Positions 33,155 to 42,513 of a stretch of 64,000 nucleotides of DNA are shown here, piece after piece. The DNA lies in NCBI RefSeq assembly GCF_943913955.1, contig NZ_CALUAE010000017.1:1-64000 (forward strand). Reading direction: 5' to 3'. Both the position numbers and the translations under genes were made by a program. The notes below the pieces were generated by a model. It was not told the origin of the DNA, made no database searches, and was given only the letters and a program-made list of their open reading frames with translations. Positions within the stretch are counted from its first letter, which is position 1; each line of letters opens with the position of its first letter. Source of the stretch: Mycolicibacterium bacteremicum (GTDB lineage Bacteria; Actinomycetota; Actinomycetes; Mycobacteriales; Mycobacteriaceae).

Positions 33155-33171
33155 CGATACTAGTAGTATCG
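33155..33171. promoter_or_regulatory. Perfect palindrome upstream of the DUF6188 gene
   Basis: CGATACTA-G-TAGTATCG (33155-33171) is a perfect 8+8 bp inverted repeat with a 1-nt centre, starting right after the stop of the KstR-like gene. It shares its TAGTA/TACTA core with the palindrome at 31930-31960 and is probably a TetR operator. Confidence 0.65.
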
Positions 33172-33229
33172 CAGCGCTACCTGAAGTACCCTTAGGGCGA
33201 GGCTCGATGACGCGGCGAAGGAGAGTGCC

Positions 33230-33694
33230 ATGTATACCCAATGGATCGAAAATTGTGTCGTGCAACGCGTCTCCGTGCGCGACGGCCTGGTCCTGGACCT
33301 GGACGACTACAACGAGATTGTCATCTCGTGCCCCTTGCTGCTGACACTGCCTGCGGTCGACCCGTATCCCGCAGAAGCGGTACGCATCGATCCACTCAAG
33401 ATCGCGACTGACGAACGCCCGTTGTTGAACCTCGCCGGCGCGGTGTGCACTCAGGCCTGGTCCGGCGACGATGGAGGGCTACACCTGAGGTTCTCGCGTG
33501 GACACAGCATCGACGTCGACCCCGATTCCGAGGAAACGGCATGGGAGTTGTACGGCAAGCGCCACGGCTACATGGCATGCCTACCCCGGGGGCGGGTACG
33601 CGTGGTCCGCCACGACCTCCCCGACAGCGACGACGCCAACATCCTCAACAACGCCGCACAACCGTCGGCGGGGTCGGCGCGACAGACGCACTAA
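33230..33694 (+). CDS. DUF6188 family protein
   Basis: A 154-residue protein resembling the actinobacterial DUF6188 group: an N-terminal beta-rich segment (IENCVVQRVSVRDGLVLDLDDYNEIVI), the NLAGAVCTQAW and LRFSRGHSIDVDPDSEETAWEL core and the conserved GYMACLPRG end. Function unknown. GGAGAG precedes the ATG. The last 30 residues are low-complexity. Confidence 0.7.
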   Translation: MYTQWIENCVVQRVSVRDGLVLDLDDYNEIVISCPLLLTLPAVDPYPAEAVRIDPLKIATDERPLLNLAGAVCTQAWSGDDGGLHLRFSRGHSIDVDPDSEETAWELYGKRHGYMACLPRGRVRVVRHDLPDSDDANILNNAAQPSAGSARQTH

Positions 33695-33741
33695 ATGCGA
33701 CCGCGGACGGGGACGGGTCAACTTCGGCGGCAATGCGTGGA

Positions 33742-34791
33742 TCAGATTGAACGTGGACCGGACTGCCCTGGCGACATCGAGGCGGGCGAGCATTCCCGAA
33801 TGATGCTGTCGAGGTTTTGCTGCACGCGCTCGGGAGCGATGCCAACCGATGGTGAATACAGCATGATGTGGTCGAGGACGCCGTCGTAGCGTCTCAGCTG
33901 TTCACGGACCTCGTGTGCCGTCCCCGCGACGCCCATGGTGTCGATCATCTCCTCGGACACCGCGGCGAACATCGCCGGGAAATCGCGCTGGGCGAATGCT
34001 TCCCGGATGGTTCGGCCTTCGCTGGCGAAGCCGTTCACATCAAGTACCGTCTCGTAGGATTTGACCGAGGAGTAGAACGCAATCTGCTGCGCCAGTTCGC
34101 GCCTGGCGACCTCGGCGTCGTCGTGGATGGCGCACATCACCATGGAAATGATTTCCACGTCATTGGGGTCGCGGCCGGTGTGCGCGGCACCCCTGGCGAT
34201 AGCGGGCCGGACGATCTCCTCGACGTAGGTGGTGGTGAACAGGGGATGTCCGGCCAGCCCGTCGGCCACCCGCCCGGCCGCCTCGCACATCCGAGGCCGG
34301 ACACCGGCGGTGACGATCGGGATCGGCCGGCTGGAGGGTCCCACGTCGCCGGTCGGCGTGAGATTCATTCTGTAAAAACGACCCTCGTGATGGATCGGGC
34401 CTTCATGCAGGTTCCATATCCGGCGCAGCAGCATCACGAGTTCTTCCATCCGCAGCGCGGGCGCGGAGGTGTCGGGCACGCCGTGCCAGTCGCTCATCAT
34501 CCGCTTGGTGCCGTTGCCGATGCCCAGCACCAGCCGTCCGTTGGAGAGTTCGTCGAGATCACGCGCCTCGGTGGCCAGCACCAGGGGGCTTCGGCCGACG
34601 CCGTAGAGAATGGAGGAACCGATCCGGCAGTTCTGTGTGCAGTTGGCCATCGCGGCCATGGAGATCGAACCCGACCGGGAGTAGAACTCCGAGGCCCATA
34701 CGGCGTCGAACCCGGCCGCATCGGCGGCGTGTGCGGTCTGGGCCAGTGACTTCAAATCCGCGCCGAGAACCGACAGGCCGTAGGTGCTCAT
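33742..34791 (-). CDS. LLM-class (luciferase-like, probably F420-dependent) oxidoreductase
   Basis: A 349-residue TIM-barrel oxidoreductase. N-terminal AADAAGFDAVWASEFYSRSG, the conserved RLVLGIGNGTKRM and the substrate/cofactor segment ARDLDELSNGR are typical of the bacterial luciferase-like family, which in mycobacteria mostly uses F420 rather than FMN. The start MSTYGLSVLG at 34791 has AGGAG 7 nt upstream. The substrate is not evident. Confidence 0.85.
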   Translation of the reverse strand: MSTYGLSVLGADLKSLAQTAHAADAAGFDAVWASEFYSRSGSISMAAMANCTQNCRIGSSILYGVGRSPLVLATEARDLDELSNGRLVLGIGNGTKRMMSDWHGVPDTSAPALRMEELVMLLRRIWNLHEGPIHHEGRFYRMNLTPTGDVGPSSRPIPIVTAGVRPRMCEAAGRVADGLAGHPLFTTTYVEEIVRPAIARGAAHTGRDPNDVEIISMVMCAIHDDAEVARRELAQQIAFYSSVKSYETVLDVNGFASEGRTIREAFAQRDFPAMFAAVSEEMIDTMGVAGTAHEVREQLRRYDGVLDHIMLYSPSVGIAPERVQQNLDSIIRECSPASMSPGQSGPRSI

Positions 34792-34972
34792 GACCGGTCT
34801 CCTGTGCGCGGGCGCGGGCCGTCGAATACGACGGCGCTGACCCGTGGCCGCCGTCTGGTGGAGGTGATCCTCGGCGACCAGGTACATGAGTGCGTTGATG
34901 ATGTTTGCGTCGAGCGGGGTAAGAGACGTGGAACGCGCGCGGCCAGCCGTGCGCCACCTCCAAGGCTGGTGC

Positions 34973-35527
34973 TCAGCATCTTCCCTCCCTGGGTGACCGC
35001 ACAATGCAGGGTGTCGAAGTCGCCTTCTGTATGGAACTAGTGAAGTGCGCCATCGTGACGACGACGAATAACCCTGAGGCGGACGCGACTAGCTGACCGG
35101 TAGTCTCCTCGCGCAATTCTGTCCGGACTTCGAGTTTCCGGCCGGTCTTGGACACCAGCTCCGCGCTGACCTCGTAGGGGACCCCCAGCAACACCGGCGC
35201 GTAGAACTCGGTATCGAACCTGCGGGTGACGGCCATCTCACCGACGACGTACAGCAACATGCCCACCATGTCGTCGAGTACGGTCATGACTGCGCCGCCA
35301 TGTGCGATACCGGGTGCGCCGCGATGTCTGCCGTCGAAGATATGCCTGGCACCCACCCCGTCGCCATGCCGACGCGCTCGCAGGCGATGACCGTGCGGAT
35401 TGTCTGTGCCGCAACCAAGGCACCACGGGTGGTGCGCATCAAGGTAGTCGCCGTCGGCGGCGACAGCACGATCCTGAAAGCTATGCCACCATGCGATGGC
35501 CGAATCTTCTTCCGCTTGCTCTTCGAT
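34973..35527 (-). CDS. PaaI-family thioesterase with no canonical start codon (AUC in start position)
   Basis: A 184-codon frame encoding a hotdog thioesterase. The family signature CLGCGTDNPHGHRLRARR and GIAHGGAVMTVLDDMVG are in frame, so coding clearly begins upstream of the first in-frame GTG (35356), which would remove the signature. A perfect AGGAGG lies 8 nt before an ATC codon at 35527-35525, and no ATG, GTG or TTG occurs between it and the signature. Either AUC initiates at low efficiency, or ATG has mutated to ATC and the gene is weakly expressed or dead. The hotdog core itself looks intact. Confidence 0.7.
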   Translation of the reverse strand: MEEQAEEDSAIAWWHSFQDRAVAADGDYLDAHHPWCLGCGTDNPHGHRLRARRHGDGVGARHIFDGRHRGAPGIAHGGAVMTVLDDMVGMLLYVVGEMAVTRRFDTEFYAPVLLGVPYEVSAELVSKTGRKLEVRTELREETTGQLVASASGLFVVVTMAHFTSSIQKATSTPCIVRSPREGRC

Positions 35528-35781
35528 GACGAAACCCTCCTAAATAGACCCTCGTAGCGCGTGGTTCACCACACGACTGAAGAATTGCGCCGGCGTCGAC
35601 TGGGCTGATCGCCGGTAGATATGTATGTAGGACTCGTTAGCCCGCCGAGATCATCGCTGCGACACACCTTCCGATTAGGACACTGTCGGCTATCTGGTCC
35701 TGCCCGTAATCCCTTGGACTGCAGTGTATTCATAGCCGGCCAGATCGCGTCACAATGAACTGGCACACAGTCCGCAGCGCC

Positions 35782-36450
35782 TCACAACTCCTGGGAGAAG
35801 GCGTCACGCTGGGCTCCAGCGCCAGCCATGAGCGGGCCGTACCGGTGATGCAACTCTGTAACGATGTCGGTGAAGGGGAGATCGTGGTACCAACCGCGGT
35901 CGTTGAGGTACTCCATGTGTTGGCTTCCCCCACCGTCGTAGGCATGGAGGAGCGCATCGGTGTGGCCGTCGAAGTCGATCGGAGGTACACCGAATCGCGC
36001 GCAGAGCTCGGCATTGAACGCCGGAGTGGCCTTCACCCAGCGGTTGTTGAGTTGTAATTCGCTATATCCGTGGTAGACGAACACGTCGGTACCTCCCATC
36101 CGGGCACGCAATGTGGTGGTCTGCAGATGGTTGCGCACGTCCGCGAATCCGAGCCGGGCCGGAATGCCCGCCGCACGAGCTGCCGCGGTCAGCAGCACCG
36201 CCTTCGGTATGCAATACGCCCTCGACGCTGTCGCTACATAGCTCGCCCGATAATGCTCGGGATCGTCGTCGGTGCTATAGGGATCGTACCAAATCCTGTC
36301 CCGCACAGCGGTGAAGATCAACCTCGCCTTCTGCACAGGGTCACGAACGTCACCGACCGCGTCCTCGGTGAAGCGCTGTACATCGTCGTGCTGCCAATCG
36401 AGGAACCCAGTTGTCTCCAGGAAACTCGATTCGTTTGAAGTGTCGCTCAC
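35782..36450 (-). CDS. Transglutaminase-like (papain-fold) protein
   Basis: A 222-residue transglutaminase-like protein. The catalytic Cys is in ASRAYCIPKAVLLTAAARAA, the His in FVYHGYSELQL and the third residue in KATPAFN, all in the order of the transglutaminase/protease fold. Such proteins can be peptidases, amidases or acyltransferases. It overlaps the upstream BtrH-like gene by 4 nt (ATGA), so the pair is translationally coupled. Confidence 0.8.
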   Translation of the reverse strand: MSDTSNESSFLETTGFLDWQHDDVQRFTEDAVGDVRDPVQKARLIFTAVRDRIWYDPYSTDDDPEHYRASYVATASRAYCIPKAVLLTAAARAAGIPARLGFADVRNHLQTTTLRARMGGTDVFVYHGYSELQLNNRWVKATPAFNAELCARFGVPPIDFDGHTDALLHAYDGGGSQHMEYLNDRGWYHDLPFTDIVTELHHRYGPLMAGAGAQRDAFSQEL

Positions 36451-37547
36451 AGATAGCCTTTCAGATAAGCCTCGAGGCCGGTATCGACAGTGCCAACGGA
36501 TCGACTGGCCGTTTCGAGGGCTTCGACGAGGCGTGTTTCGGAGTCCGGGATCGTCGCGGCGATTTTGGCCGCAGCGAGACTACGACTCCGTAGCGATGTG
36601 CCGGCATCGGTGGCTGCGGCCGCAAGCTCAGACCACGCTTGGGAAGCGTGTCGGGCCGCGGCCGCCGCTTCGGCTGCGGCGGCGTCCCCGAGGAGATCGG
36701 CGATATTCTGGCAACCTTGTGCTTGCAGCATACGAAAGAGCCCGCCACCGGTTCCGGCTTTCTCGATGAACGCCCCGAGCCCGAACAATGCCGCGGTCAG
36801 GGCGTCGTCATCAAACACCGTTGGCCAATGCCGTACGTCATCGGCGAACTCCTGCACACCCTTCAAACCGGAGGCCTCGACTTCAGCTGCCTCGATGCGC
36901 AGTAGCGGCGCACCTACGGCACCGCCGCGCATGAAAGCTGCGCTCGCGGCTAATGCAGTGGCGGCAATCGGCCCAAGGTCGGGCACTCGCTCCGGCCAGT
37001 CGACGTGATATGTGGTGTGCCGGGTCGGTGTAGGGAACCCTACCGAGGACCGCGCCCGGCGCAGGTCGTCATAAGCCACCGTTTGGGTGGTCTCGCGGTC
37101 ATTATCGACCACATAGGCAACCCCTTGTTCGTCATCATATCCGGTGATGACGATGTCGTGACGGCTCATGTGCAATCGGACGCGCAGGTAAGGAAGTTCG
37201 CCGATGTCAGCCCAGACCATGACGGGTCGGCCCTTGTCGACTTCGTCGGTAACAAATGACCATCCCACGTCTGCGTCATCGGTCGATCGCACTACGCAGT
37301 TTGCACCAACTCGGGAGAGGTAGTCTTTTTCCAGGTCGCTTCCTCGTCCTACCAGGTAGATCTGGGGAAACAATTGCGTAGAGCGGACGTACGAGAAGTC
37401 CAAGGCTCCGCCGAGGGTGAAGACCAATCCTTCACTGAGTGTTTCTGTCCCCCATCCTAGTTGTGCCCATTCAGTAAGGTCACGCAGCGCACCGGAACCA
37501 CAGTGCCCTCCTCTCCTGTGGGGATAGGGAATTTCAATCCTCGCCAT
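36447..37547 (-). CDS. BtrH N-terminal domain / DUF4872 protein
   Basis: A 366-residue protein of the group with a BtrH N-terminal domain and DUF4872. The likely catalytic Cys is in RRGGHCGSGALRDLTEW near the N-terminus, with His in MSRHDIVITGYDDE and Asp in AYVVDNDRETT, fitting a papain-like fold. BtrH in butirosin biosynthesis transfers an aminoacyl side chain from a carrier protein to ribostamycin. The C-terminal 150 residues are Ala-rich and helical. AGAGGAAG lies before the ATG. Coupled to the transglutaminase-like gene; no carrier protein or other biosynthetic gene is nearby. Confidence 0.78.
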   Translation of the reverse strand: MARIEIPYPHRRGGHCGSGALRDLTEWAQLGWGTETLSEGLVFTLGGALDFSYVRSTQLFPQIYLVGRGSDLEKDYLSRVGANCVVRSTDDADVGWSFVTDEVDKGRPVMVWADIGELPYLRVRLHMSRHDIVITGYDDEQGVAYVVDNDRETTQTVAYDDLRRARSSVGFPTPTRHTTYHVDWPERVPDLGPIAATALAASAAFMRGGAVGAPLLRIEAAEVEASGLKGVQEFADDVRHWPTVFDDDALTAALFGLGAFIEKAGTGGGLFRMLQAQGCQNIADLLGDAAAAEAAAAARHASQAWSELAAAATDAGTSLRSRSLAAAKIAATIPDSETRLVEALETASRSVGTVDTGLEAYLKGYL

Positions 37548-37817
37548 CGCCGCTTCCTCTCTTGTCCAATAGCACTGTTAAGACTCATCGAAAGCTACGT
37601 TCCATCAAGGCGTCGCGGCTGGCGGTAGGTGCCAGAACTGGTCGACCGCAGCCAATCTCACCCGCGCAGCTCGACCGCCTATGACTATGGGAAACATTGC
37701 TTTCGATCGCTATCCGCATCAAAGCGTCAACGGTGAGAGCCCCTGACCCGCAGCATCGCCATCGTTGTACTGAGCTCGCTTGGTGCCGTTTTGCGCTTCC
37801 CTGCTTTCGGTGCTCTG

Positions 37818-38924
37818 TCAGAATCGGATGAGTCCTCGGATGTTGCGGCCTGACCGCATGTCGTCGTAGCCCTCATTGATCTCATCGAGGGTGTACTCAC
37901 GGGTGATCAGCTCGTCGAGTTTGAGTTGTCCGGAGTTGTAGAGTTCGACGAGCCGCGGGATGTCGTGGGCGGCGTTGGACGAGCCGTAGAGGGCACCGCG
38001 GATCTGCTTTTCATACAGCGTTAATTCCAGCAGCGAGCCCGACATCGACGTGTCTTCGGGGTGTCCGATCGCGGTAATGACCACACGGCCGCGTTTACCG
38101 ACCAGTGATAGCGCCTCAGCGGTGTAGGCCCCTTCGGCGACGTCGGTGGTCAAGACGCAGACGTCGGCGAGTTTGCCACGGGTGATGTCGCTGATCAGTG
38201 ACCAGGCCTCATCGATGGTGGCAACGGCATGCGTCGCGCCGAAACCGCCAGCTTGTTCGCGCTTGAACTCCACTGGGTCGACAGCCACGATGGTCAACGC
38301 GCCAGCGATGCGGGCGCCTTGGATCGCATTCATGCCGATGCCGCCGGCGCCGATCACGACCACGGTATCCCCGGCGCGCACGTCACCGGTGCGTACCGCC
38401 GAGCCGTAACCGGTCGTGACACCGCAACCGATCAAGGCCGCCTTGTCCAACGGTGTCCCGTGGTCAACCTTGACCAAGGAGGCCTTCGGCACCACGGTGT
38501 ATTCCGAGAACGTGCCCAGCAAGCACATCTGGCCGACATCCTCGCCGCGGGCATGGAAGCGGTAGGTGCCGTCGATCTGGGGTCCCATCATGATCGCCGC
38601 ACCCATGTCGCACAGGTTTCCCATCCCGCGCGCGCAGTAAGAGCAGTGCCCGCAAGACGGCAGGAACGTCAGGATGACCGAATCGCCCTCGGCCAGGTCC
38701 TCGACACCTGCACCCACCTCGACCACGGTGCCGGCGCCTTCATGACCACCGACGACGGGCAGCGGAAACGGCAGATCACCGGTCACCAGGTGTTCGTCTG
38801 AATGGCACAACCCGCTGGCGGTCAACCGGACCAGCACTTCATCCGCACCGGGCGGATCCAGCTCGATCTCATCAACCTCCCACTTCTCTCCCAAGCCCCA
38901 GAGCACGGCAGCGCGTGTTTTCAT
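37818..38924 (-). CDS. NDMA-dependent (AdhD-like) zinc alcohol dehydrogenase
   Basis: A 368-residue MDR-superfamily alcohol dehydrogenase. Catalytic zinc ligands are in GLCHSDEHL and GGHEGAG, the structural zinc array is SCGHCSYCARGMGNLC, and the nucleotide-binding motif is VVIGAGGIGMNAIQG. The sequence is of the mycobacterial NDMA-dependent class, which holds NAD(H) tightly and oxidises primary alcohols to aldehydes. It is the last gene of the CYP153 operon, 45 bp after the acyl-CoA ligase, and probably oxidises the 1-alkanol made by CYP153. GGAGAGGA precedes the ATG. Confidence 0.92.
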   Translation of the reverse strand: MKTRAAVLWGLGEKWEVDEIELDPPGADEVLVRLTASGLCHSDEHLVTGDLPFPLPVVGGHEGAGTVVEVGAGVEDLAEGDSVILTFLPSCGHCSYCARGMGNLCDMGAAIMMGPQIDGTYRFHARGEDVGQMCLLGTFSEYTVVPKASLVKVDHGTPLDKAALIGCGVTTGYGSAVRTGDVRAGDTVVVIGAGGIGMNAIQGARIAGALTIVAVDPVEFKREQAGGFGATHAVATIDEAWSLISDITRGKLADVCVLTTDVAEGAYTAEALSLVGKRGRVVITAIGHPEDTSMSGSLLELTLYEKQIRGALYGSSNAAHDIPRLVELYNSGQLKLDELITREYTLDEINEGYDDMRSGRNIRGLIRF

Positions 38925-38969
38925 GTGTGTCCTCTCCTCAACGTCGGTGCTTCCGTAGCAGTGGATGGT

Positions 38970-40598
38970 TCACGCCAGCGTCTCGACGGCGAGCTCACCG
39001 TCGGCATGCTGGCGGCGCAGCTTCTTCTTGTCGAACTTGCCAGTAGACGTCAACGGAACGTCGGCGACGAACGCCCACCGTTCCGGTAGCCACCACTTGG
39101 CCACCCGTGCACGCAGGAACTCAGTCAACTCCGCAGCGGTGGCGGTGCAGTCAGCGGCCAGGACCACCACTGCCAGCGGCCGTTCCTGCCACTTGTCGTC
39201 GGGCACTCCAATCACCGTGGCGGTGCGTACTGCAGGGTGAGCGGCCAACTCGTTCTCCAATTCCACCGAGGAGATCCACTCCCCTCCAGACTTGATCACG
39301 TCTTTGGCGCGGTCGGTGAGAGTGATGAACGCATCGGCGCTGATGGTCCCGACATCCCCGGTGCATAACCAACCGTCCGGCGACACCGCCGGACTGTCAT
39401 GCTCGTAATAGGACTGAGTGATCCACGGGCCGCGGATCTGAATCTCCCCCACCGACAGTCCGTCCCAAGGTTGTTCTGCACCGCTGTCATCAACGATGCG
39501 CGCCTGCACACCGGCCACTACCCTGCCTTGGGTTCCCCGCAGGTAAAGGGACCTCTCCGGGGTGTCGGTGTTCCGCGGCAGAGCGACCGCAGCCAGCGGG
39601 GAGGTCTCAGTCATCCCCCAGGCCTGCACGATTCGGATGCCCAGTTCGTCATAGGCAGTCATCAACGACCTCGGAACCGCCGAACCACCGCACGCCACCA
39701 TCTCCAGCGAACTCACGTCGTGGCCGGGATTGTCGCGCAGGTAGTGCAAGACATCGGTCCAGATCGTCGGCACAGCGCCCGCCATCGTGGGCCGGGCCGC
39801 CTCGATCATCTCCACCAATGGCCCCGCCTGCAGGAAACGGTCAGGCAGCAGAAGCTGCGCCCCCGCCATCATCGCCGCATACGGCAACCCCCAGGCATTA
39901 GCGTGGAACATCGGAACGATCGCCAACACCGTGTCGTCATGACCGATGCCCAAGGCGTTCGAGGTGCACGCCGATTGAGAGTGCAACCACGTCGAACGGT
40001 GGCTGTAGACAACGCCTTTCGGGTGCCCGGTAGTACCGCTCGTGTAGCACATCGCTGCGGCCGACTGCTCGTCGACGTCGGGCCAGTCGAACGTGCTCGG
40101 CTGGGCTGCCACCACATCGTCGTAGCGAAGGACGTCCTTTCCGCAGCCCTGCACTGCGGTAAGATCACCCGTGCCGGTCACCAGCACCGTGCGCACCGAG
40201 GTCATCGACGGCAACGCCGCCGCCAACAGGTTCAGCACCGTACCGTCGACGATGATCACCTGATCTTCGGCATGATTGGCGATCCACGTCAGCTGTTCAG
40301 GTGGCAGCCGCAGATTCAACGTATGTAGCACCGCACCCATCGACGGCACCGCCGCGTAACAGTCCAGGTGCTCCTGGTTGCTCCACTGCAGCGTCGCGAC
40401 ACGCTCGTCTCCACAAATGCCTATCTCGCGCAACGCATTCGCCAACCGCGCCGCACGCTGCCCCAACTCATGATACGACACCCCAGAGATCTGTTGGGGT
40501 CCGCGTGCGGTCAACACCTCGCGATCGCCATGGACTGCCGCAGCATGGGCCACGATCGCGGGCACCGTCAACGCAACGTCCTGCATCGTGCTCCTCAT
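38970..40598 (-). CDS. Fatty acid-CoA ligase (FadD/AlkK-type)
   Basis: A 542-residue AMP-forming acyl-CoA synthetase. Motifs: CYTSGTTGHPKGVVYSHRS (P-loop), AWGMTETSPL, GDVGTISADAF, the hinge DRAKDVIKSGGEWIS and the C-terminal TSTGKFDKKKLR with the catalytic Lys. The sequence resembles medium/long-chain FadD proteins linked to alkane degradation (AlkK) and FadD13. In the operon it would activate the fatty acid made from the alkane. I chose ATG 40598; ATG 40586 is equally possible. Confidence 0.9.
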   Translation of the reverse strand: MRSTMQDVALTVPAIVAHAAAVHGDREVLTARGPQQISGVSYHELGQRAARLANALREIGICGDERVATLQWSNQEHLDCYAAVPSMGAVLHTLNLRLPPEQLTWIANHAEDQVIIVDGTVLNLLAAALPSMTSVRTVLVTGTGDLTAVQGCGKDVLRYDDVVAAQPSTFDWPDVDEQSAAAMCYTSGTTGHPKGVVYSHRSTWLHSQSACTSNALGIGHDDTVLAIVPMFHANAWGLPYAAMMAGAQLLLPDRFLQAGPLVEMIEAARPTMAGAVPTIWTDVLHYLRDNPGHDVSSLEMVACGGSAVPRSLMTAYDELGIRIVQAWGMTETSPLAAVALPRNTDTPERSLYLRGTQGRVVAGVQARIVDDSGAEQPWDGLSVGEIQIRGPWITQSYYEHDSPAVSPDGWLCTGDVGTISADAFITLTDRAKDVIKSGGEWISSVELENELAAHPAVRTATVIGVPDDKWQERPLAVVVLAADCTATAAELTEFLRARVAKWWLPERWAFVADVPLTSTGKFDKKKLRRQHADGELAVETLA

Positions 40599-40634
40599 CG
40601 AGAGCCCGCCCGACAACCCTTGATGAGGCGACGG

Positions 40635-41045
40635 TCACGCATCGATGAGGTCCTGCCGATCCTGACTCTGCAGCATCAACCGGTACTCGGGGAACAGATT
40701 CTTGGCCTGCGGAATCAACTTGATCAACTTCGGCACCGGGCCCTTTGCGCGCACCGTCCCCTTGGCCATCGCCATCGTCAGGTTCACCTTGCCCAGCCAG
40801 AACTTGTTTCCAGTGTCCGCCGACATGAACAACTCCACGTTGGGCACCGCGGTACTGGCCGCTCCGGTCTCCACCACCTTCTTCGGCATGTCCACCGTTA
40901 CCACCGCGTCCGGATCGGTGTAGTGCACCCGTAACACCACACCCGAATTTGCGAGCTTGTCCGCCAGTCCCTCCTTCTCCAAGCCCCGTTGAAAGATCCC
41001 ACCCAAGAAGGCATAGACCTCGTCCTCGTCCTTGAATACCGCCAC
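40635..41045 (-). CDS. SCP2 sterol-carrier-like lipid-binding protein
   Basis: A 136-residue SCP2-fold protein (residues about 30-110; VVLRVHYTDPDAVVTVDM, LTMAMAKGTVRAKG). These domains bind fatty acids, acyl-CoAs or sterols in a hydrophobic pocket. Between the ferredoxin reductase and the acyl-CoA ligase it may carry substrate between membrane and enzymes. GTG 41045 is preceded by GGAG with 7-nt spacing; a TTG two codons earlier is less likely. Confidence 0.82.
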   Translation of the reverse strand: MAVFKDEDEVYAFLGGIFQRGLEKEGLADKLANSGVVLRVHYTDPDAVVTVDMPKKVVETGAASTAVPNVELFMSADTGNKFWLGKVNLTMAMAKGTVRAKGPVPKLIKLIPQAKNLFPEYRLMLQSQDRQDLIDA

Positions 41046-41310
41046 CGTCAATCTCCACCAATCTCGTTGTCAGAACAGAACAGTCGCGAGCATCGACTCA
41101 AGACGATGCTCCCCCCGCAAAAATCGTCACGCCTGTTGGCGACCTCCACTAGCTTCTGATGCGCTGCGGTAACACCGCCGAGGTGCCCGGCGGCATCCGC
41201 TAGCCAGTCCCCGCGGCCAGCGGAGTTGGATGGCGGTTCTCGCTGACGTTCGTCTCCGACACACGCGTCGCAATCGCAGTCGCCGTCCCATCGCCCATGC
41301 AGCCATGACC

Positions 41311-42513
41311 TCAGACCGAGCCGGCGAGCATGAGTTCGGCCCGTTCGACGGGGACCTGCTGCGTAATGACCCGCTTGCTGAACATGAAGTCGCGGGGGCG
41401 ATTGATGCAGTCGGCGGCGATGAGCTCGCCGGCACGCAGGTAGAAGCAGGTGAAGTCGCGGTCGCGGGTCGGGTCGCCGCTGAGGACCACCTCGTCGTAC
41501 CCGGTGTTGAGACCCGCGATCTGGAGCTTGAGGTCGTATTGATCTGACCAAAACCAAGGCAGCGCTGATATCTTCTTGGACTTCCCGCACAAAGTCGCCG
41601 CCGCGACTTTGGCCTGCTCGGCCGCACTGGGCACGGACTCCAGACGTATACGGCGGCCGTAACGAGCCATGTCGTGGCTGACGCAGTCCCCGGCGGCCAT
41701 GATGGCGGAGTCGCTGGTCTGGGCTTGGTCGTCGATCACGACGCCGTTGTCGACGACCAAGCCCGCGGCAGCGGCGAGCTCGGTGTTCGGCTCAACGCCG
41801 ATGCCGACAATGACGAGGTCGGCGGAAATCGATTCGCCACCGGCCAGGACTACTTCGCCGACTTTGCCGTCGCCAGACAGAGCCTCGACCCGCGCGCCCG
41901 TCTGGATGTTGACGCCCGCCTCCCGGTGGATCCGGTCGAAGAACGCCGATACCTCCGGGGCGGTCACCCGTTCGAGGACGCGCTCCGTCGCCTCGAGCAC
42001 GGTGACCTCTAGACCCAACGCACGCAAGGAGGCAGCCGTCTCCAATCCGATGTAACCGCCGCCGATGATCACGGCTCGACGCCCCGGTCTGGTGGCGTCT
42101 CGGATCATCTCGACGTCCGCCGCGGTGCGTAGGTAGAAGACTCCGGCCAGGTCGGCGCCTGGGGTGGAGAGCCGACGGGGGCGCGCGCCCGTGCACAGCG
42201 CGAGCCTGTCGTAGGGCAGCACCTCGCCGGTGCTCAGCGAGAGGTGACCCGCTGCGCGATCGATTGCCTCCACCGTCGCATCCAGAACTTCGATTCGCAG
42301 CTTTGTGTAAAACTCGGCGCTGCGGATCGCGAGCTTGTCGACTGTGCAGTTCCCGGCCAGATATGCCTTCGACAGCGGAGGGCGTTGGTAGGGCGCTGCC
42401 GATTCATTGCCGACGAGGACGATCTCGCCGTCCCATCCTTCTTGACGAAGGCTGGCCGCCAGTTGGGCGCCCGCGTGGCTGGCGCCCACGATGACCGCTC
42501 GATGCAAAGTCAT
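41311..42513 (-). CDS. FAD-dependent ferredoxin reductase of the CYP153 system
   Basis: A 400-residue putidaredoxin reductase-like flavoprotein with two Rossmann motifs (VIVGASHAGAQLAASLR at the N-terminus for FAD and VIIGGGYIGLETAASLR at about 148-164 for NADH), the ATG-like CTGARPRRL and the FAD-binding IMAAGDCVSH. It passes electrons from NADH to the 2Fe-2S ferredoxin for the P450. The start overlaps the P450 stop (ATGA). It corresponds to AhpH of the CYP153A6 operon in Mycobacterium sp. HXN-1500. Confidence 0.92.
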   Translation of the reverse strand: MTLHRAVIVGASHAGAQLAASLRQEGWDGEIVLVGNESAAPYQRPPLSKAYLAGNCTVDKLAIRSAEFYTKLRIEVLDATVEAIDRAAGHLSLSTGEVLPYDRLALCTGARPRRLSTPGADLAGVFYLRTAADVEMIRDATRPGRRAVIIGGGYIGLETAASLRALGLEVTVLEATERVLERVTAPEVSAFFDRIHREAGVNIQTGARVEALSGDGKVGEVVLAGGESISADLVIVGIGVEPNTELAAAAGLVVDNGVVIDDQAQTSDSAIMAAGDCVSHDMARYGRRIRLESVPSAAEQAKVAAATLCGKSKKISALPWFWSDQYDLKLQIAGLNTGYDEVVLSGDPTRDRDFTCFYLRAGELIAADCINRPRDFMFSKRVITQQVPVERAELMLAGSV

